Of a stretch of 64,000 nucleotides of DNA, positions 43,741-53,038 are shown piece after piece. Position numbers and translations under genes: made by a program. Where the stretch lies: assembly GCA_022653735.1 (NCBI GenBank), contig JALCSU010000004.1, forward strand, positions 29,870-93,869, written 5' to 3'. The DNA is from Bacteroidales bacterium. GTDB lineage: Bacteria; Bacteroidota; Bacteroidia; Bacteroidales; UBA932. Position 1 is the stretch's first letter. Every line of letters starts with the position of its first letter. A model generated the notes under the pieces. It worked only from the letters and a program-made list of their open reading frames with translations, had not been told where the DNA came from and made no database searches.

Positions 43741-44949
43741 ATGATTCCGCAGATAAAGATTGAAGATTATAATTATGATTTGCCAGACGAGAGAATTGCG
43801 AAGTATCCTCTGCCGGAACGAGACTCCTCGAAACTTCTTAGATATAAGGATGGGAATGTAGGCGAATATATATTCAAGGACTTGCCGTCTCTACTGCCAG
43901 AAGGCTCATTAATGATATTCAACGACACTAAAGTCGTGCCTGCCAGACTGCATTTTCAAAGAGAGACAGGGGCTCACATAGAAATTTTCTGTCTGGAGCC
44001 TGTCGACCCTGTTGAATACAACACGTCTTTCGCTGCTACTGAGCATTGCAGATGGAAGTGCGTGATTGGCAATGCAAAGCGTTGGAAGGGAGAGCCGATC
44101 AAACTGTATAATCCCGAGTCCGCTCCGGTCGTAAGCGCAATGAATCTTACGGCAACCCTTGTTGAGAGAAATGGCGAAACAGGCATCGTCGAATTAGCCT
44201 GGAAAGACGGAAATCCTTTTTCCAAGGTTCTGGAGACTTGCGGCACTGTCCCTATACCACCATACCTCAATCGTGAGACAGAGGCAATCGATACGGAACG
44301 TTATCAGACGTTATATGCTAAAATCCGAGGTTCTGTGGCCGCTCCAACTGCTGGCCTGCACTTCACCCAAAGAGTACTGGATGCCCTCGATGCTAAAGGA
44401 ATAGACAGAGAAAATGTTTGTTTGCACGTTGGCGCAGGGACGTTTCTGCCTGTCAAAAGCTCAAATGTGGCAGAACACCCTATGCACAGGGAGCCATTCG
44501 CCGTCACGCTGGAACTCTTGAAGAAAATCCGCAATCATGAAGGAAAACTGATTGCCGTTGGCACTACATCCGTCAGGACACTTGAATCATTATATTACGT
44601 GGGCGTCAGCTGCATAGAAAAAGGCAAGCCGGAGGAAGTGGGTCAGTGGGCGCCTTACGAGAGGGAATATTCATATTCGTTAGACGATGCTCTTGATGCC
44701 ATAATTGAATATCTCGAAAAGAACAAGATGGAAGAGCTGAAAGTCGGCACGAAGATAATCATAGTCCCAGGCTTCAAATTCAAGCTCGTAGACATATTAA
44801 TAACTAATTTTCATCAGCCTGAAAGCACGCTCATTCTGTTGATTTCAGCTTTCGTGGACGGAGATTGGAAAACTATCTACGATTATGCCATGGGGCATGA
44901 TTTTCGCTTCTTAAGCTATGGCGACAGTTCGCTCCTTTTTAGAAAGTAA
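43741..44949 (+). CDS. queA: S-adenosylmethionine:tRNA ribosyltransferase-isomerase
   Basis: Adds the epoxycyclopentane precursor of queuosine to tRNA, using S-adenosylmethionine. Motifs: the N-terminal YDLPDERIAKYPLPERDSSKLL, FNDTKVVPARLHF, and the central RYQTLYAKIRGSVAAPTAGLHFTQRVL plus LHVGAGTFLPVKS. The C-terminal FHQPESTLILLISAFV is also typical. I chose ATG 43741 because of the promoter box just upstream and because the family starts just before IEDYNYDLP. The length is then 402 aa including an insertion near residue 300. Confidence 0.93.
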   Translation: MIPQIKIEDYNYDLPDERIAKYPLPERDSSKLLRYKDGNVGEYIFKDLPSLLPEGSLMIFNDTKVVPARLHFQRETGAHIEIFCLEPVDPVEYNTSFAATEHCRWKCVIGNAKRWKGEPIKLYNPESAPVVSAMNLTATLVERNGETGIVELAWKDGNPFSKVLETCGTVPIPPYLNRETEAIDTERYQTLYAKIRGSVAAPTAGLHFTQRVLDALDAKGIDRENVCLHVGAGTFLPVKSSNVAEHPMHREPFAVTLELLKKIRNHEGKLIAVGTTSVRTLESLYYVGVSCIEKGKPEEVGQWAPYEREYSYSLDDALDAIIEYLEKNKMEELKVGTKIIIVPGFKFKLVDILITNFHQPESTLILLISAFVDGDWKTIYDYAMGHDFRFLSYGDSSLLFRK

Positions 44950-44974
44950 CATATTAATTAGTAGCAATTTAATC

Positions 44975-46162
44975 ATGTCAGAAAATAACAACTCCTCTGA
45001 ATTCGATAGCATAGTGCCTTATTCCGATGAAGAAGCCGTCAAGGCGTTAGGTGAGGTCGCAAACCATCCTGCCTGCCTTGCAATCTCTGAATATCTTTTT
45101 CCAGACAAGCCTGTGACCTATCTTCGAGACGCTCTCCGAAGCGTTCACAGCATCGATGAATTTCAGCAGAAAGTGATGAACGAGGCTGTGATATGGGTCA
45201 TCAATAACACCATCCATAATTTTTCTTACGACGGCATTCAATACATCAAGGACCAGAAAGGCAAATTCCTGCTGATGTCGAACCATAGGGACATCATTCT
45301 GGACCCTGCGATAACCCAGCTCGTGCTTTTCCGCAATGGCATCCCGATGACGGAAATCTGCGTCGGCGACAACTTGATAAAGCAGAGCAAGACTGTCGAG
45401 AAGCTGCTTCGCTCGAATAGGATGATTAAGGTCATCAGAGGCATCTCCGCCAGAGACCTTTATCTGTCTTCGCAATTGCTTTCCAAATACATCAGGGATG
45501 ACATCACTTCTGGGAAATCCTCAGTCTGGCTGGCTCAGAGGCAAGGACGGACCAAAGACGGAATAGACACTACCGAACAAGGGCTTCTGAAAATGCTGGA
45601 CATGAGTGGCACCAAGACGTTTTTGGAGAACTTCGAGGAGCTGAACATCATTCCTCTCAGCATTTCTTATGAATATGAGCCATGCGACATCCGTAAGGCT
45701 CGTGAGATGATGATTTCCAGGACTCAGAAATATGTCAAGTCTCATCATGAAGACATGCACAGCATAGTGATTGGCATCCGCCAGCAGAAAGGTGACGTGC
45801 ATCTGAACATTGGAAAGCCGCTGACAGCCGAGGAAATCGAGGAAGCTGCGCGGTGCGACAAGAACGACCGCTACCAAGCTATTCGTCATGCAATTGACAA
45901 GCGCGTGATCGAGGGCTATAAGCTTTGGAAAACGAATTTTATCGCATATGATCTTGTGAATCACAGCTTTAAATATTCCGAGATGTACAAGCCGGCAGAC
46001 ATGGAAAAATTCATAGAATATACCGAGCACAAGCTGGACAAAGTGGAGCGCAGGCTCAACCGTGAAGATCTCAGGACCATATTCCTGAAAATCTATGCCA
46101 ATCCGGTCATAACAAAAGAGAGACTCGCAGTCGGAGCCTCTCTCAGAAAAGAACAAGCTTAG
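44975..46162 (+). CDS. PlsC-like acyltransferase
   Basis: Predicted membrane-associated acyltransferase of the lysophosphatidic acid acyltransferase superfamily. The catalytic block is LLMSNHRDIILDPAI (about 96-110; histidine and aspartate are spaced by five residues rather than the usual four). The substrate arginine region is VIRGISARDLYLSSQL, then SSVWLAQRQGRTKDG and IIPLSISYEYEPCD. No strong membrane helices were seen. The C-terminal third is a helical extension. I chose ATG 44975 (MSENNNSSE), 25 bp after queA, so the two are probably co-transcribed. It converges with the cysteate/threonine synthase gene. Confidence 0.75.
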   Translation: MSENNNSSEFDSIVPYSDEEAVKALGEVANHPACLAISEYLFPDKPVTYLRDALRSVHSIDEFQQKVMNEAVIWVINNTIHNFSYDGIQYIKDQKGKFLLMSNHRDIILDPAITQLVLFRNGIPMTEICVGDNLIKQSKTVEKLLRSNRMIKVIRGISARDLYLSSQLLSKYIRDDITSGKSSVWLAQRQGRTKDGIDTTEQGLLKMLDMSGTKTFLENFEELNIIPLSISYEYEPCDIRKAREMMISRTQKYVKSHHEDMHSIVIGIRQQKGDVHLNIGKPLTAEEIEEAARCDKNDRYQAIRHAIDKRVIEGYKLWKTNFIAYDLVNHSFKYSEMYKPADMEKFIEYTEHKLDKVERRLNREDLRTIFLKIYANPVITKERLAVGASLRKEQA

Positions 46163-46166
46163 GGCT

Positions 46167-47450
46167 TCAGAACAGTTTGTCTACGCTGGAGATGATTTCT
46201 TCCTGCGTAAGATCCGGGCTCAGGATGAGGTCCGGATTTTTCATTTCGAAGCCTTTGCTGGTCGCATTCAGCATTCCCGCGCCAGAGATGTTAAGCATCA
46301 CTGTCTCGTCTCTCCTCACTACGCCCTCGTCCAATGCCTTTTTCAAGGCAGCGACGGCGCAGGCAGCAGCAGGGAATATGTCATATCCTTCCTGGTTGAA
46401 GAATTGGAGCACCCAGTAAATTATTTCGTCATTTGTTATCTTGAAGAAGTCTCCATTTGATTCTTTCAGAGTGTCGAAGAGTCCGCCGGCAATGCCGTAA
46501 GGCGGTTTCCTGTTAGACAGAACTTTGGCTAGTATGACTTCTGCGTTCCTTCGCGATTCTTCCGGAGTGATGGCCACGAGATCCCTGCTGCCGGCCTTCC
46601 AAGAGTCGTACATCAGCGTGTAGGGATAATTCTGGGCGCAGTAGATTCTCATGCAGTTTTTCCCGAAGCGCCCGTCTTTCTCAAGCCTTTTGGCGTTTTC
46701 CCATGCGGCTATCGCACCGGTGCCGCTGCCTACGGCTTGGAAATATGCATCCGGGATTCTCCCGATTGCCTCAACCGCGCTTAAGACCGTGGTGCCCATG
46801 CCGTCTCTTCTGGCAATGTTCGTCGCCCCGCCCTCCAGTCTGTATTTAGGATCCGTGGCAAGCTTGTTACCCAGCGAAATGGCATCGAAATAATCGGTGC
46901 CGTGAGGGGTTGCTACAACTTTTACGCATGATTTCAACCTGCGGATGAACCACAGGTCGCTGATATTGTCGTGGGGGATGCAAATCACTAGCGGAATGTC
47001 ATTGTCGGAGCAGACCCTCGCGAATGCCCTGGCTGTATTTCCGGCAGATTGCACGACCAGTATATGCTTGTCGTTTTTCTTGAGTCTTGCGCAGACAGAG
47101 AAAGCCTCGGTTTCCTTGAAAGAGCATGTTTCCATTCTCGCCCCGCGTCTTGGAACGTAACCGGAAACGGTAAGATAGAGATTCTCCATGCCGAGTACCT
47201 CGGCAAGGCCTTTGCTCTTATAGGTCACAGGAGCGTGCGACCGTCTCAGCGTTCTTGTTATGGGCAGCCACTCGGCATAACGATACAGCCCTTTCAAATC
47301 ATCCCTGGGGGTGAATTTCTCATTCTCGTACACTGCTCTTATCAGTGAAGGCGTTTTGCCCTCAGGGTCTCCAAGAAGCCAGCCTGTGTCCTCGAAGACT
47401 CTGCCTGAACTTATGTTCGTTAATTTGTACTTTGTTGGTCTGAACCTCAT
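46167..47450 (-). CDS. Cysteate synthase / threonine synthase-like PLP enzyme
   Basis: Fold-type II pyridoxal-phosphate enzyme. The lysine motif is TCSFKETEAFSVCARL (about 112-127) rather than the PT-xFKD motif of ordinary threonine synthase. The sequence begins with a KYKLTNISSGRVFEDTGWLL segment and has SAGNTARAFARVCSDN (phosphate loop area) and a GSGTGAIAAWE loop. From memory this matches the cysteate synthase group, which makes L-cysteate from O-phosphoserine and sulfite. In Bacteroidota cysteate feeds sulfonolipid (capnine-type) synthesis. No other pathway gene is visible nearby. Threonine synthase remains possible. Confidence 0.65.
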   Translation of the reverse strand: MRFRPTKYKLTNISSGRVFEDTGWLLGDPEGKTPSLIRAVYENEKFTPRDDLKGLYRYAEWLPITRTLRRSHAPVTYKSKGLAEVLGMENLYLTVSGYVPRRGARMETCSFKETEAFSVCARLKKNDKHILVVQSAGNTARAFARVCSDNDIPLVICIPHDNISDLWFIRRLKSCVKVVATPHGTDYFDAISLGNKLATDPKYRLEGGATNIARRDGMGTTVLSAVEAIGRIPDAYFQAVGSGTGAIAAWENAKRLEKDGRFGKNCMRIYCAQNYPYTLMYDSWKAGSRDLVAITPEESRRNAEVILAKVLSNRKPPYGIAGGLFDTLKESNGDFFKITNDEIIYWVLQFFNQEGYDIFPAAACAVAALKKALDEGVVRRDETVMLNISGAGMLNATSKGFEMKNPDLILSPDLTQEEIISSVDKLF

Positions 47451-47462
47451 ATCCGGAATTAT

Positions 47463-48455
47463 TTAAAGTTTTACTATCAAATAAGCCATATAAGCTGCTT
47501 CGCATAAAAGGAATAGAATGCCGTCAAATCTGTCAATGCAGCGTTTGTTGAATGTGAAGGCGCACAGCCAGATCATTATGGAACTCGCCATTATGGCAAC
47601 TAAATCAACCGTCGTCATCCCAGTGAACGACAATGGATGAATCACGGCGGCTCCGCCAAGAATCAGCAGGATGTTCGAAATATTCGAACCCAATATATTT
47701 CCAAGCGCAAGCTGACCTTTCTTCTTTGCGGCAGCCACGATGCAAGTAACAAGCTCCGGCAGAGATGTGCCACCAGCAAGAATAGTCACGGCAATGAACT
47801 TCTCGCTTATGCCATTTGCCTTTGCAATCTCAACGGCCTTGTCCACGAACAGGTTGCCTCCATAAATCAGGCCGGCAAGACCCAGAATAACGAGGATGAC
47901 GGACAGGAAGAGGCTCTTCTCCTTCTCTGGCGCTTCCGGCGTTTCCACGGCTTGCTTCCTCCCGATCTTGAAAGACTTCAGCATGTAGGCAGCGAAGAGC
48001 AATAAGAATATTATGCCGGAGGCTCGCGTCAGCATGTTCTCGTGGCCAACTAAGAAAGCCATATTGTCTTCTATGCCGAAGAATTCGCAGATTGAATAGC
48101 TTAGGCCGAATATGATCAAGAGCGATGTCACAATTATGTTCAGCACAGAATCTACGTTCACGTTGCTCTTTGTCATAGGAATTGGCATGATTAAAGCCGT
48201 CACACCCAATATGAGGAAGACATTAAATATGTTAGAGCCTAAAATGTTGCCGACTGCAACGTCTGAGATGCCTTTGATGGCACCGGAAAAGCTTACGACC
48301 ATCTCCGGGGTGGATGTGCCGATGCCGACGATGGTAAGACCTATAACAAACTCGCTGAGTCCAGCCTTCCTCGCTATGGAAGAAGATCCATCAACCAAGA
48401 ACTCGGCTCCTACAACCACAAGAACTAACCCTAGAATCAAAAGCAGATATGTCAT
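47463..48455 (-). CDS. Calcium/sodium antiporter (CaCA family, YrbG-like)
   Basis: Inner-membrane cation exchanger with two inverted five-helix repeats. The alpha-repeat motifs are readable in both halves: GIGTSTPEMVVSFSGAIKG and AVGNILGSNIFNVFLILG in the first, ILAGGTSLPELVTCIVAA and ALGNILGSNISNILLILGG in the second. Length 330 aa matches the family. It is separated from the upstream synthase gene by 12 bp on the same strand, so it may be the first gene of a two-gene unit. Confidence 0.9.
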   Translation of the reverse strand: MTYLLLILGLVLVVVGAEFLVDGSSSIARKAGLSEFVIGLTIVGIGTSTPEMVVSFSGAIKGISDVAVGNILGSNIFNVFLILGVTALIMPIPMTKSNVNVDSVLNIIVTSLLIIFGLSYSICEFFGIEDNMAFLVGHENMLTRASGIIFLLLFAAYMLKSFKIGRKQAVETPEAPEKEKSLFLSVILVILGLAGLIYGGNLFVDKAVEIAKANGISEKFIAVTILAGGTSLPELVTCIVAAAKKKGQLALGNILGSNISNILLILGGAAVIHPLSFTGMTTVDLVAIMASSIMIWLCAFTFNKRCIDRFDGILFLLCEAAYMAYLIVKL

Positions 48456-48517
48456 CCCTTCAATAGATTATCTGTTCATAATAATTTTCAAATTTACAGA
48501 AATATTGCAAAAAATCA

Positions 48518-48525
48518 TATATTTG
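48518..48525 (+). promoter_or_regulatory. -7 promoter box of the nfeD-like gene
   Basis: TATATTTG, 22 bp upstream of the ATG at 48548, in the divergent region shared with the antiporter. Confidence 0.45.
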
Positions 48526-48547
48526 TACTGATGCCAATTATAAGTTT

Positions 48548-49861
48548 ATGTCTAGAATTTTTCGTGTCTGCGCATTAATGTTCGTATTCTTTGTCTTCGC
48601 CCAGATAGCGAATAGCAAAGACAAGATCTTCTATATCAGGCTCGACCACGACATTGACAATATAGCCAGGAACAGAATCACGAAAGCAATCGCTGATGCC
48701 GAGAAGGCCAAAGCCGATTACTTCATCCTTGACCTTGATACTTACGGCGGGGAGCTGTCGGCCGCTGACAGCATCCGTAGCGCGATTCTTCGCTGCGATA
48801 TTCCAACAGCTGCATTCGTGAATATGCAGGCTGCATCCGCAGGAGCTTTGATTTGCATTGCCTGTGACTCAATTTACATGCGAGAGGGCAGCACGATCGG
48901 GGCCGCTACTGTCGTGAATGGAATCGACGGAAAGCCTATGCCAGACAAATACCAAAGTTTTATGAGAGGGATGATGCGTTCTACGGCCGAAGCTACCGGA
49001 AGAGATCCGCAGGTTGCCCAGAGCATGGTTGACACAGCCCATGTGCTCAGCATGACGCCTTCAGAGGCTATGAAGGCTGGATATTGCCAAGGAATATGTG
49101 ATAGCAAGGATCAGGTTGCGGAAAGGCTAGCTGGAAGCAATGAATACGAATATATCGAATTCTCGCAGACCTCCGCAGAAAAGACAGCCGAGGCTCTGAT
49201 GTCTGTCAGATTCATATTCCTGTTAATGATATTCGGTGGCCTCTATATCGAATTCAAGACCCCGGGAGTCGGCATTCCTCTGATTATTGCCATTCTGGGG
49301 GCTATCCTGTACTTCTCTCCGCTCTATGTCGTGCACCTGGCCCAGAACTGGGAAATCGCTCTATTCATAATCGGACTAGTCCTGCTTGGCCTGGAGCTTT
49401 TCGTAATCCCAGGCTTCGGAGTGTGCGGAATATTGGGAATCATTGCCATAGTTGTTTCGCTCACTTTTGCCGCCATAGACAACAGCCATTTATTCAAGTT
49501 CGACGGCTCATTCGACGTAAAACCTGCTCTTATACCATTCGGAGAGGTGATAATAAGTTTTGTCACCGCAGTGTTCATAGGAATATATCTTGTCGGCAAA
49601 CTGTACCCGACAAGGGCCTTCAACGACATCGCGCTTCGTCAGTCTCTGGAAGGCTCTGACGGTTTCGTAGGCGTGCAGACCGGGCTGGAAAGCCTGATTG
49701 GTAGGGACGTGACGGTTTTCACGGCGCTAAAGCCTTCTGGCAAAGTGATGTGCGACGGCAGAATTTACGATGCCGTGATTGATGTCGGCTACGCTAACAA
49801 AGGGGAAATCCTGACCGTTTTCAAAGCCGAGCAAGGTCGTTTATACTGCAAAAGGAAATGA
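48548..49861 (+). CDS. NfeD-family membrane protein with ClpP-like protease domain
   Basis: Envelope protein combining a signal peptide, a periplasmic ClpP/SppA-like serine protease domain (about 25-210; FILDLDTYGGELSAADSIRSAI, with the serine in MQAASAGALICIACD and the helper lysine region near GYCQGI), four hydrophobic helices (about 215-360) and a C-terminal OB-fold NfeD domain (about 370-437; GFVGVQTGLESLIGRDVTVF). Family members are linked to stomatin-type proteins and membrane quality control. No stomatin gene is adjacent. It converges with rlmD with a 2-bp gap. Confidence 0.88.
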   Translation: MSRIFRVCALMFVFFVFAQIANSKDKIFYIRLDHDIDNIARNRITKAIADAEKAKADYFILDLDTYGGELSAADSIRSAILRCDIPTAAFVNMQAASAGALICIACDSIYMREGSTIGAATVVNGIDGKPMPDKYQSFMRGMMRSTAEATGRDPQVAQSMVDTAHVLSMTPSEAMKAGYCQGICDSKDQVAERLAGSNEYEYIEFSQTSAEKTAEALMSVRFIFLLMIFGGLYIEFKTPGVGIPLIIAILGAILYFSPLYVVHLAQNWEIALFIIGLVLLGLELFVIPGFGVCGILGIIAIVVSLTFAAIDNSHLFKFDGSFDVKPALIPFGEVIISFVTAVFIGIYLVGKLYPTRAFNDIALRQSLEGSDGFVGVQTGLESLIGRDVTVFTALKPSGKVMCDGRIYDAVIDVGYANKGEILTVFKAEQGRLYCKRK

Positions 49862-49863
49862 TA

Positions 49864-51273
49864 TTACAATCTTCTGGAGAGCGCACAGACGTTTTCTACG
49901 TGCTGGGTATGAGGAAACATGTCGACAGGCTGCACGGCAGTGATGTCGTATTTCTCGCATAGAATAGCAAGATCTCTAGCCTGCGATGCTGGATTACAGC
50001 TCACGTAGACGATTCGCTCTGGAGCAGCTTGTAATATAACTTTTGCAACGTCAGGATGAATCCCGGCCCTCGGAGGGTCTAGAATAATCACGTCAGGGTG
50101 GCCATGGGCAGAGATGAAATCTGCATTCAGTACGTCTTTCATGTCTCCAGCGAAGAACTCGCAATTTGAGATTCCATTACATGCAGCGTTGATTTTCGCA
50201 TCTTCAATGGCCTCCGGGACATATTCAATGCCAATCACTTTCGAAGCCTTCGAAGACACGAACTGAGCAATCGTGCCTGTGCCGGTGTATAAGTCATAGA
50301 CTATTTCTTTGCCGGTAAGCTGGGCGAACTCACGAGCAACGCTGTACAGCTTGTAAGCCTGACCGGAATTCGTCTGATAGAACGACTTCGGGCCTATCCT
50401 GAAATTCAGCCCCTCCATTGACTCGCGAATGAACGGCTCTCCCTTAAATAGTACGCATTCCTGGTCACCTATAGAGTCATTCATCTTAGTGTTTATCACG
50501 TAGTAGAGAGAGGTCACTTGCTTAAATTCTTCCAGTACTGCGTTAAGTAACTTTTCTCGCCTCTCTTTGTCGTCATAATAGAAGCACATTATGACCATCA
50601 CGTCACCAGCGTCGGTAGTGCGGATGAACATATTCCTGACAAAGCCCTGATTGTTACGAATATCGAAAAACTCCAGCCCATTCTTGACGCAATATTCCTT
50701 TATGAATAGCCTGATTGCATTCGAAGGATCCCTCTGGAGAGCGCAGTGTTTTATGTCCAGCACCTTGTCGAAAAATTTGCCAACATGGAAGCCAAGCCCG
50801 ACTCTGTCGCTGTCTGGAATGCTCTCAGGATCCTCATCTTTCAATATCCAACGCTTGGATGAAAATGTGAATTCAAGCTTGTTCCGGTAGTATTGAGTCT
50901 TGTCGGAAGGTAGGGTAGGGCGAATCTCAGGTACATTCAGATGACCAATTCTAACTAATTGGTCTTCAACTTGCTGACGCTTCGCTTCAAGCTGCATCGG
51001 GTAGGGGAGAGGCTGCCAGGTACATCCTCCGCAAATCCCAAAATGCTCGCAGAATGGCTCCAGCCTGTCTTTTGAAGGAGTCACGATTTTCTCGATGAAA
51101 CCTTCGTAATATTTCTTATTCTTCTTAGTCACCCTAATATTCACGACATCTCCAGGCACAGCGAAAGGAACAAAAACCACAATGCCATTCCAATGCGTCA
51201 GGGCTTTTCCCTCAGCAGCGCAAGCTTCAATAGTCTGATTTTCAAGTAATAGGTCAATTCTTTTGCGTGTCAT
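49864..51273 (-). CDS. rlmD: 23S rRNA (uracil-5-)-methyltransferase RlmD-like
   Basis: TrmA/RumA-type methyltransferase forming 5-methyluridine in RNA. The TRAM RNA-binding domain is about 1-65. The iron-sulfur cysteines appear as CEHFGICGGCTWQPLPY (about 75-91). The catalytic domain holds YDLYTGTGTIAQFVSS, VIILDPPRAGIHPDVAKV and the nucleophilic cysteine in VYVSCNPASQARDL (about 421-434). Length 469 aa fits. Family members may modify 23S U1939 or other sites; specificity is inferred. The Na/Pi gene precedes it by 2 bp. Confidence 0.9.
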   Translation of the reverse strand: MTRKRIDLLLENQTIEACAAEGKALTHWNGIVVFVPFAVPGDVVNIRVTKKNKKYYEGFIEKIVTPSKDRLEPFCEHFGICGGCTWQPLPYPMQLEAKRQQVEDQLVRIGHLNVPEIRPTLPSDKTQYYRNKLEFTFSSKRWILKDEDPESIPDSDRVGLGFHVGKFFDKVLDIKHCALQRDPSNAIRLFIKEYCVKNGLEFFDIRNNQGFVRNMFIRTTDAGDVMVIMCFYYDDKERREKLLNAVLEEFKQVTSLYYVINTKMNDSIGDQECVLFKGEPFIRESMEGLNFRIGPKSFYQTNSGQAYKLYSVAREFAQLTGKEIVYDLYTGTGTIAQFVSSKASKVIGIEYVPEAIEDAKINAACNGISNCEFFAGDMKDVLNADFISAHGHPDVIILDPPRAGIHPDVAKVILQAAPERIVYVSCNPASQARDLAILCEKYDITAVQPVDMFPHTQHVENVCALSRRL

Positions 51274-51275
51274 GA

Positions 51276-52964
51276 TTATTTTCTGGAAAAATTATTGACT
51301 AGTGACTGAGAAACGTTGATCATGAAATCACCCATAGTTTCTAATTCCTCAAGCAAGTCTAGATAGTAATTAAGCGCAAGGAATTTTTCCGACTCCTTTT
51401 CTATTCGATTTATGCATTCATCCCTGAGCATATTCCTAGTGTCGTTAATGTCATCTTCGGCAGCTCCTGCATTGCTGATGTCAGTCAGAGACTTATCAAC
51501 TGCCAACTGAATATTCCCAATCATCACTTTGTATGCGAACTCCACTTTGTCCACCAGCAGGTTTAGATTCTTGAGAGATTCTGCATCAAATTCCAGATTA
51601 TGGGCGCGGAGCCTGTACAGATGACGGCTTATGTTCATGCAACTGTCGCCAAGGCTTTCCAGCTCTCCGATGATCCTATAAAGTTTCTTCACCTCATCTG
51701 CTTCCTGGCCGCTCAAAGGTCCTTCGGACAACTGATTGAGGTAGGATGCGATCTCGTACTCGAACTTGTCTGTGATTTCCTCGCTTTTTACTAGCTTTTC
51801 CCTGTACTCCTCGAATAGATCTGGATTCTTCTCATTGAGCGCAAGTTTCACGTACTGGTAACCATCGTGAGCCGTCTCGGCGAAATTCAAAGTCTCTTTT
51901 AATGCTAATTCTATTGAAATCGAAGGAGTTACGCTCAATCTTCCGTTCCCGATGAATCTCAGCTTGAATTCGCCTTTCTGCTCAGCAGGCTCCTTGAAAA
52001 TTTTACGCAGAATGCCACCTATTATTTTCCTGAACCATATTAGGATGATTGCAGAGAATAAGTTGAATAGAGTGTGGACGGTAGCAATTTCATAAACCTC
52101 TGAAATTTGCGGATTCACACCTAGAAGAGAAATCAGCCAAGTGCAAAGATTTATGAAAGGATTGAAGAAAATGAGGACTAATATGCAGCCGACGACATTG
52201 AATATGGTATGAGCCAGCGCAGCCCTTCTTCCTTGAACGTCTGCCTTTCCGACGGCTATGTTAGGGTGTATTGTCGTTCCTATATTGGCGCCAAGGACAA
52301 TTGCGGCCCCGAGAGGGAAGGAGAGCCAACCTGCAAAGCAGAGCACCATGGAAATGATTACCGTGACGCTAGAAGAACGTATAAGCCAGGTAAATAATAT
52401 GCTGAGAATCAAGAATGTGATTATAGACCAGAACCCGTGACCACCGAGGCTTTCTATGATTGGCGCAGTGCCTGGCATGGTGGTGAGGGCTTGAAGCGAA
52501 GGGTTCATGAATATGAGACCGACGAATAAGAGGGCGAAGCTTAGAAATATGTTGCCTAAGTTTTTGACGGTCTGATTCTTCATGAGGCTCATTACGAAGC
52601 CGATGCCAACCAGAATGAAAGCAAAGTAAGATATGTTTAAGTTAAAGCCTAAAATGCCTATCAACCAAGGGGTTATGGTCGTCCCGACGTTTGCGCCCAT
52701 AATCACTGCGATGCCTTGCTCGAGAGTAAGGGTGGCACCACTTACGAGGGTAACGACTACATAAGAAGTAATGCTCGAAGACTGGATTAGAGCGGTCATA
52801 CCGGCTCCGGAGAGGAATTGCTCGACGGCGCTTCCTGAACGCATGCCTTTTTCAAATTTCCGAAGTTTGTCTCCGCAGAGTTTCTGAAGTTCAGAACTCA
52901 GCATGTCCATTCCGAAGATGAAAAGCGCGATTGCGCCAAGAAGTGTCAGTATCTGTAATATCAT
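51276..52964 (-). CDS. Na/Pi cotransporter family protein with PhoU domain
   Basis: Membrane phosphate/sodium symporter of the NptA/SLC34-like family. Two Na_Pi_cotrans repeats with the characteristic QSSS: MTALIQSSSITSYVVVTLV plus GANVGTTITPWLIG, then WLIRSSSVTVIISMVL plus GANIGTTIHPNIAVG. Hydrophobic segments run to about residue 320. The C-terminal 230 residues are a helical PhoU-like regulatory domain (SLGDSCMNISRHLYRL). Length 562 aa is typical. It is co-oriented with rlmD at a 2-bp gap. Confidence 0.9.
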   Translation of the reverse strand: MILQILTLLGAIALFIFGMDMLSSELQKLCGDKLRKFEKGMRSGSAVEQFLSGAGMTALIQSSSITSYVVVTLVSGATLTLEQGIAVIMGANVGTTITPWLIGILGFNLNISYFAFILVGIGFVMSLMKNQTVKNLGNIFLSFALLFVGLIFMNPSLQALTTMPGTAPIIESLGGHGFWSIITFLILSILFTWLIRSSSVTVIISMVLCFAGWLSFPLGAAIVLGANIGTTIHPNIAVGKADVQGRRAALAHTIFNVVGCILVLIFFNPFINLCTWLISLLGVNPQISEVYEIATVHTLFNLFSAIILIWFRKIIGGILRKIFKEPAEQKGEFKLRFIGNGRLSVTPSISIELALKETLNFAETAHDGYQYVKLALNEKNPDLFEEYREKLVKSEEITDKFEYEIASYLNQLSEGPLSGQEADEVKKLYRIIGELESLGDSCMNISRHLYRLRAHNLEFDAESLKNLNLLVDKVEFAYKVMIGNIQLAVDKSLTDISNAGAAEDDINDTRNMLRDECINRIEKESEKFLALNYYLDLLEELETMGDFMINVSQSLVNNFSRK

Positions 52965-53038
52965 CGGCAGGGTAGGATTTCTTATCCTTTACTTAACATA
53001 ATGCAAATTGTATAACAAACGGGCAGGGAAGCCTGAGG

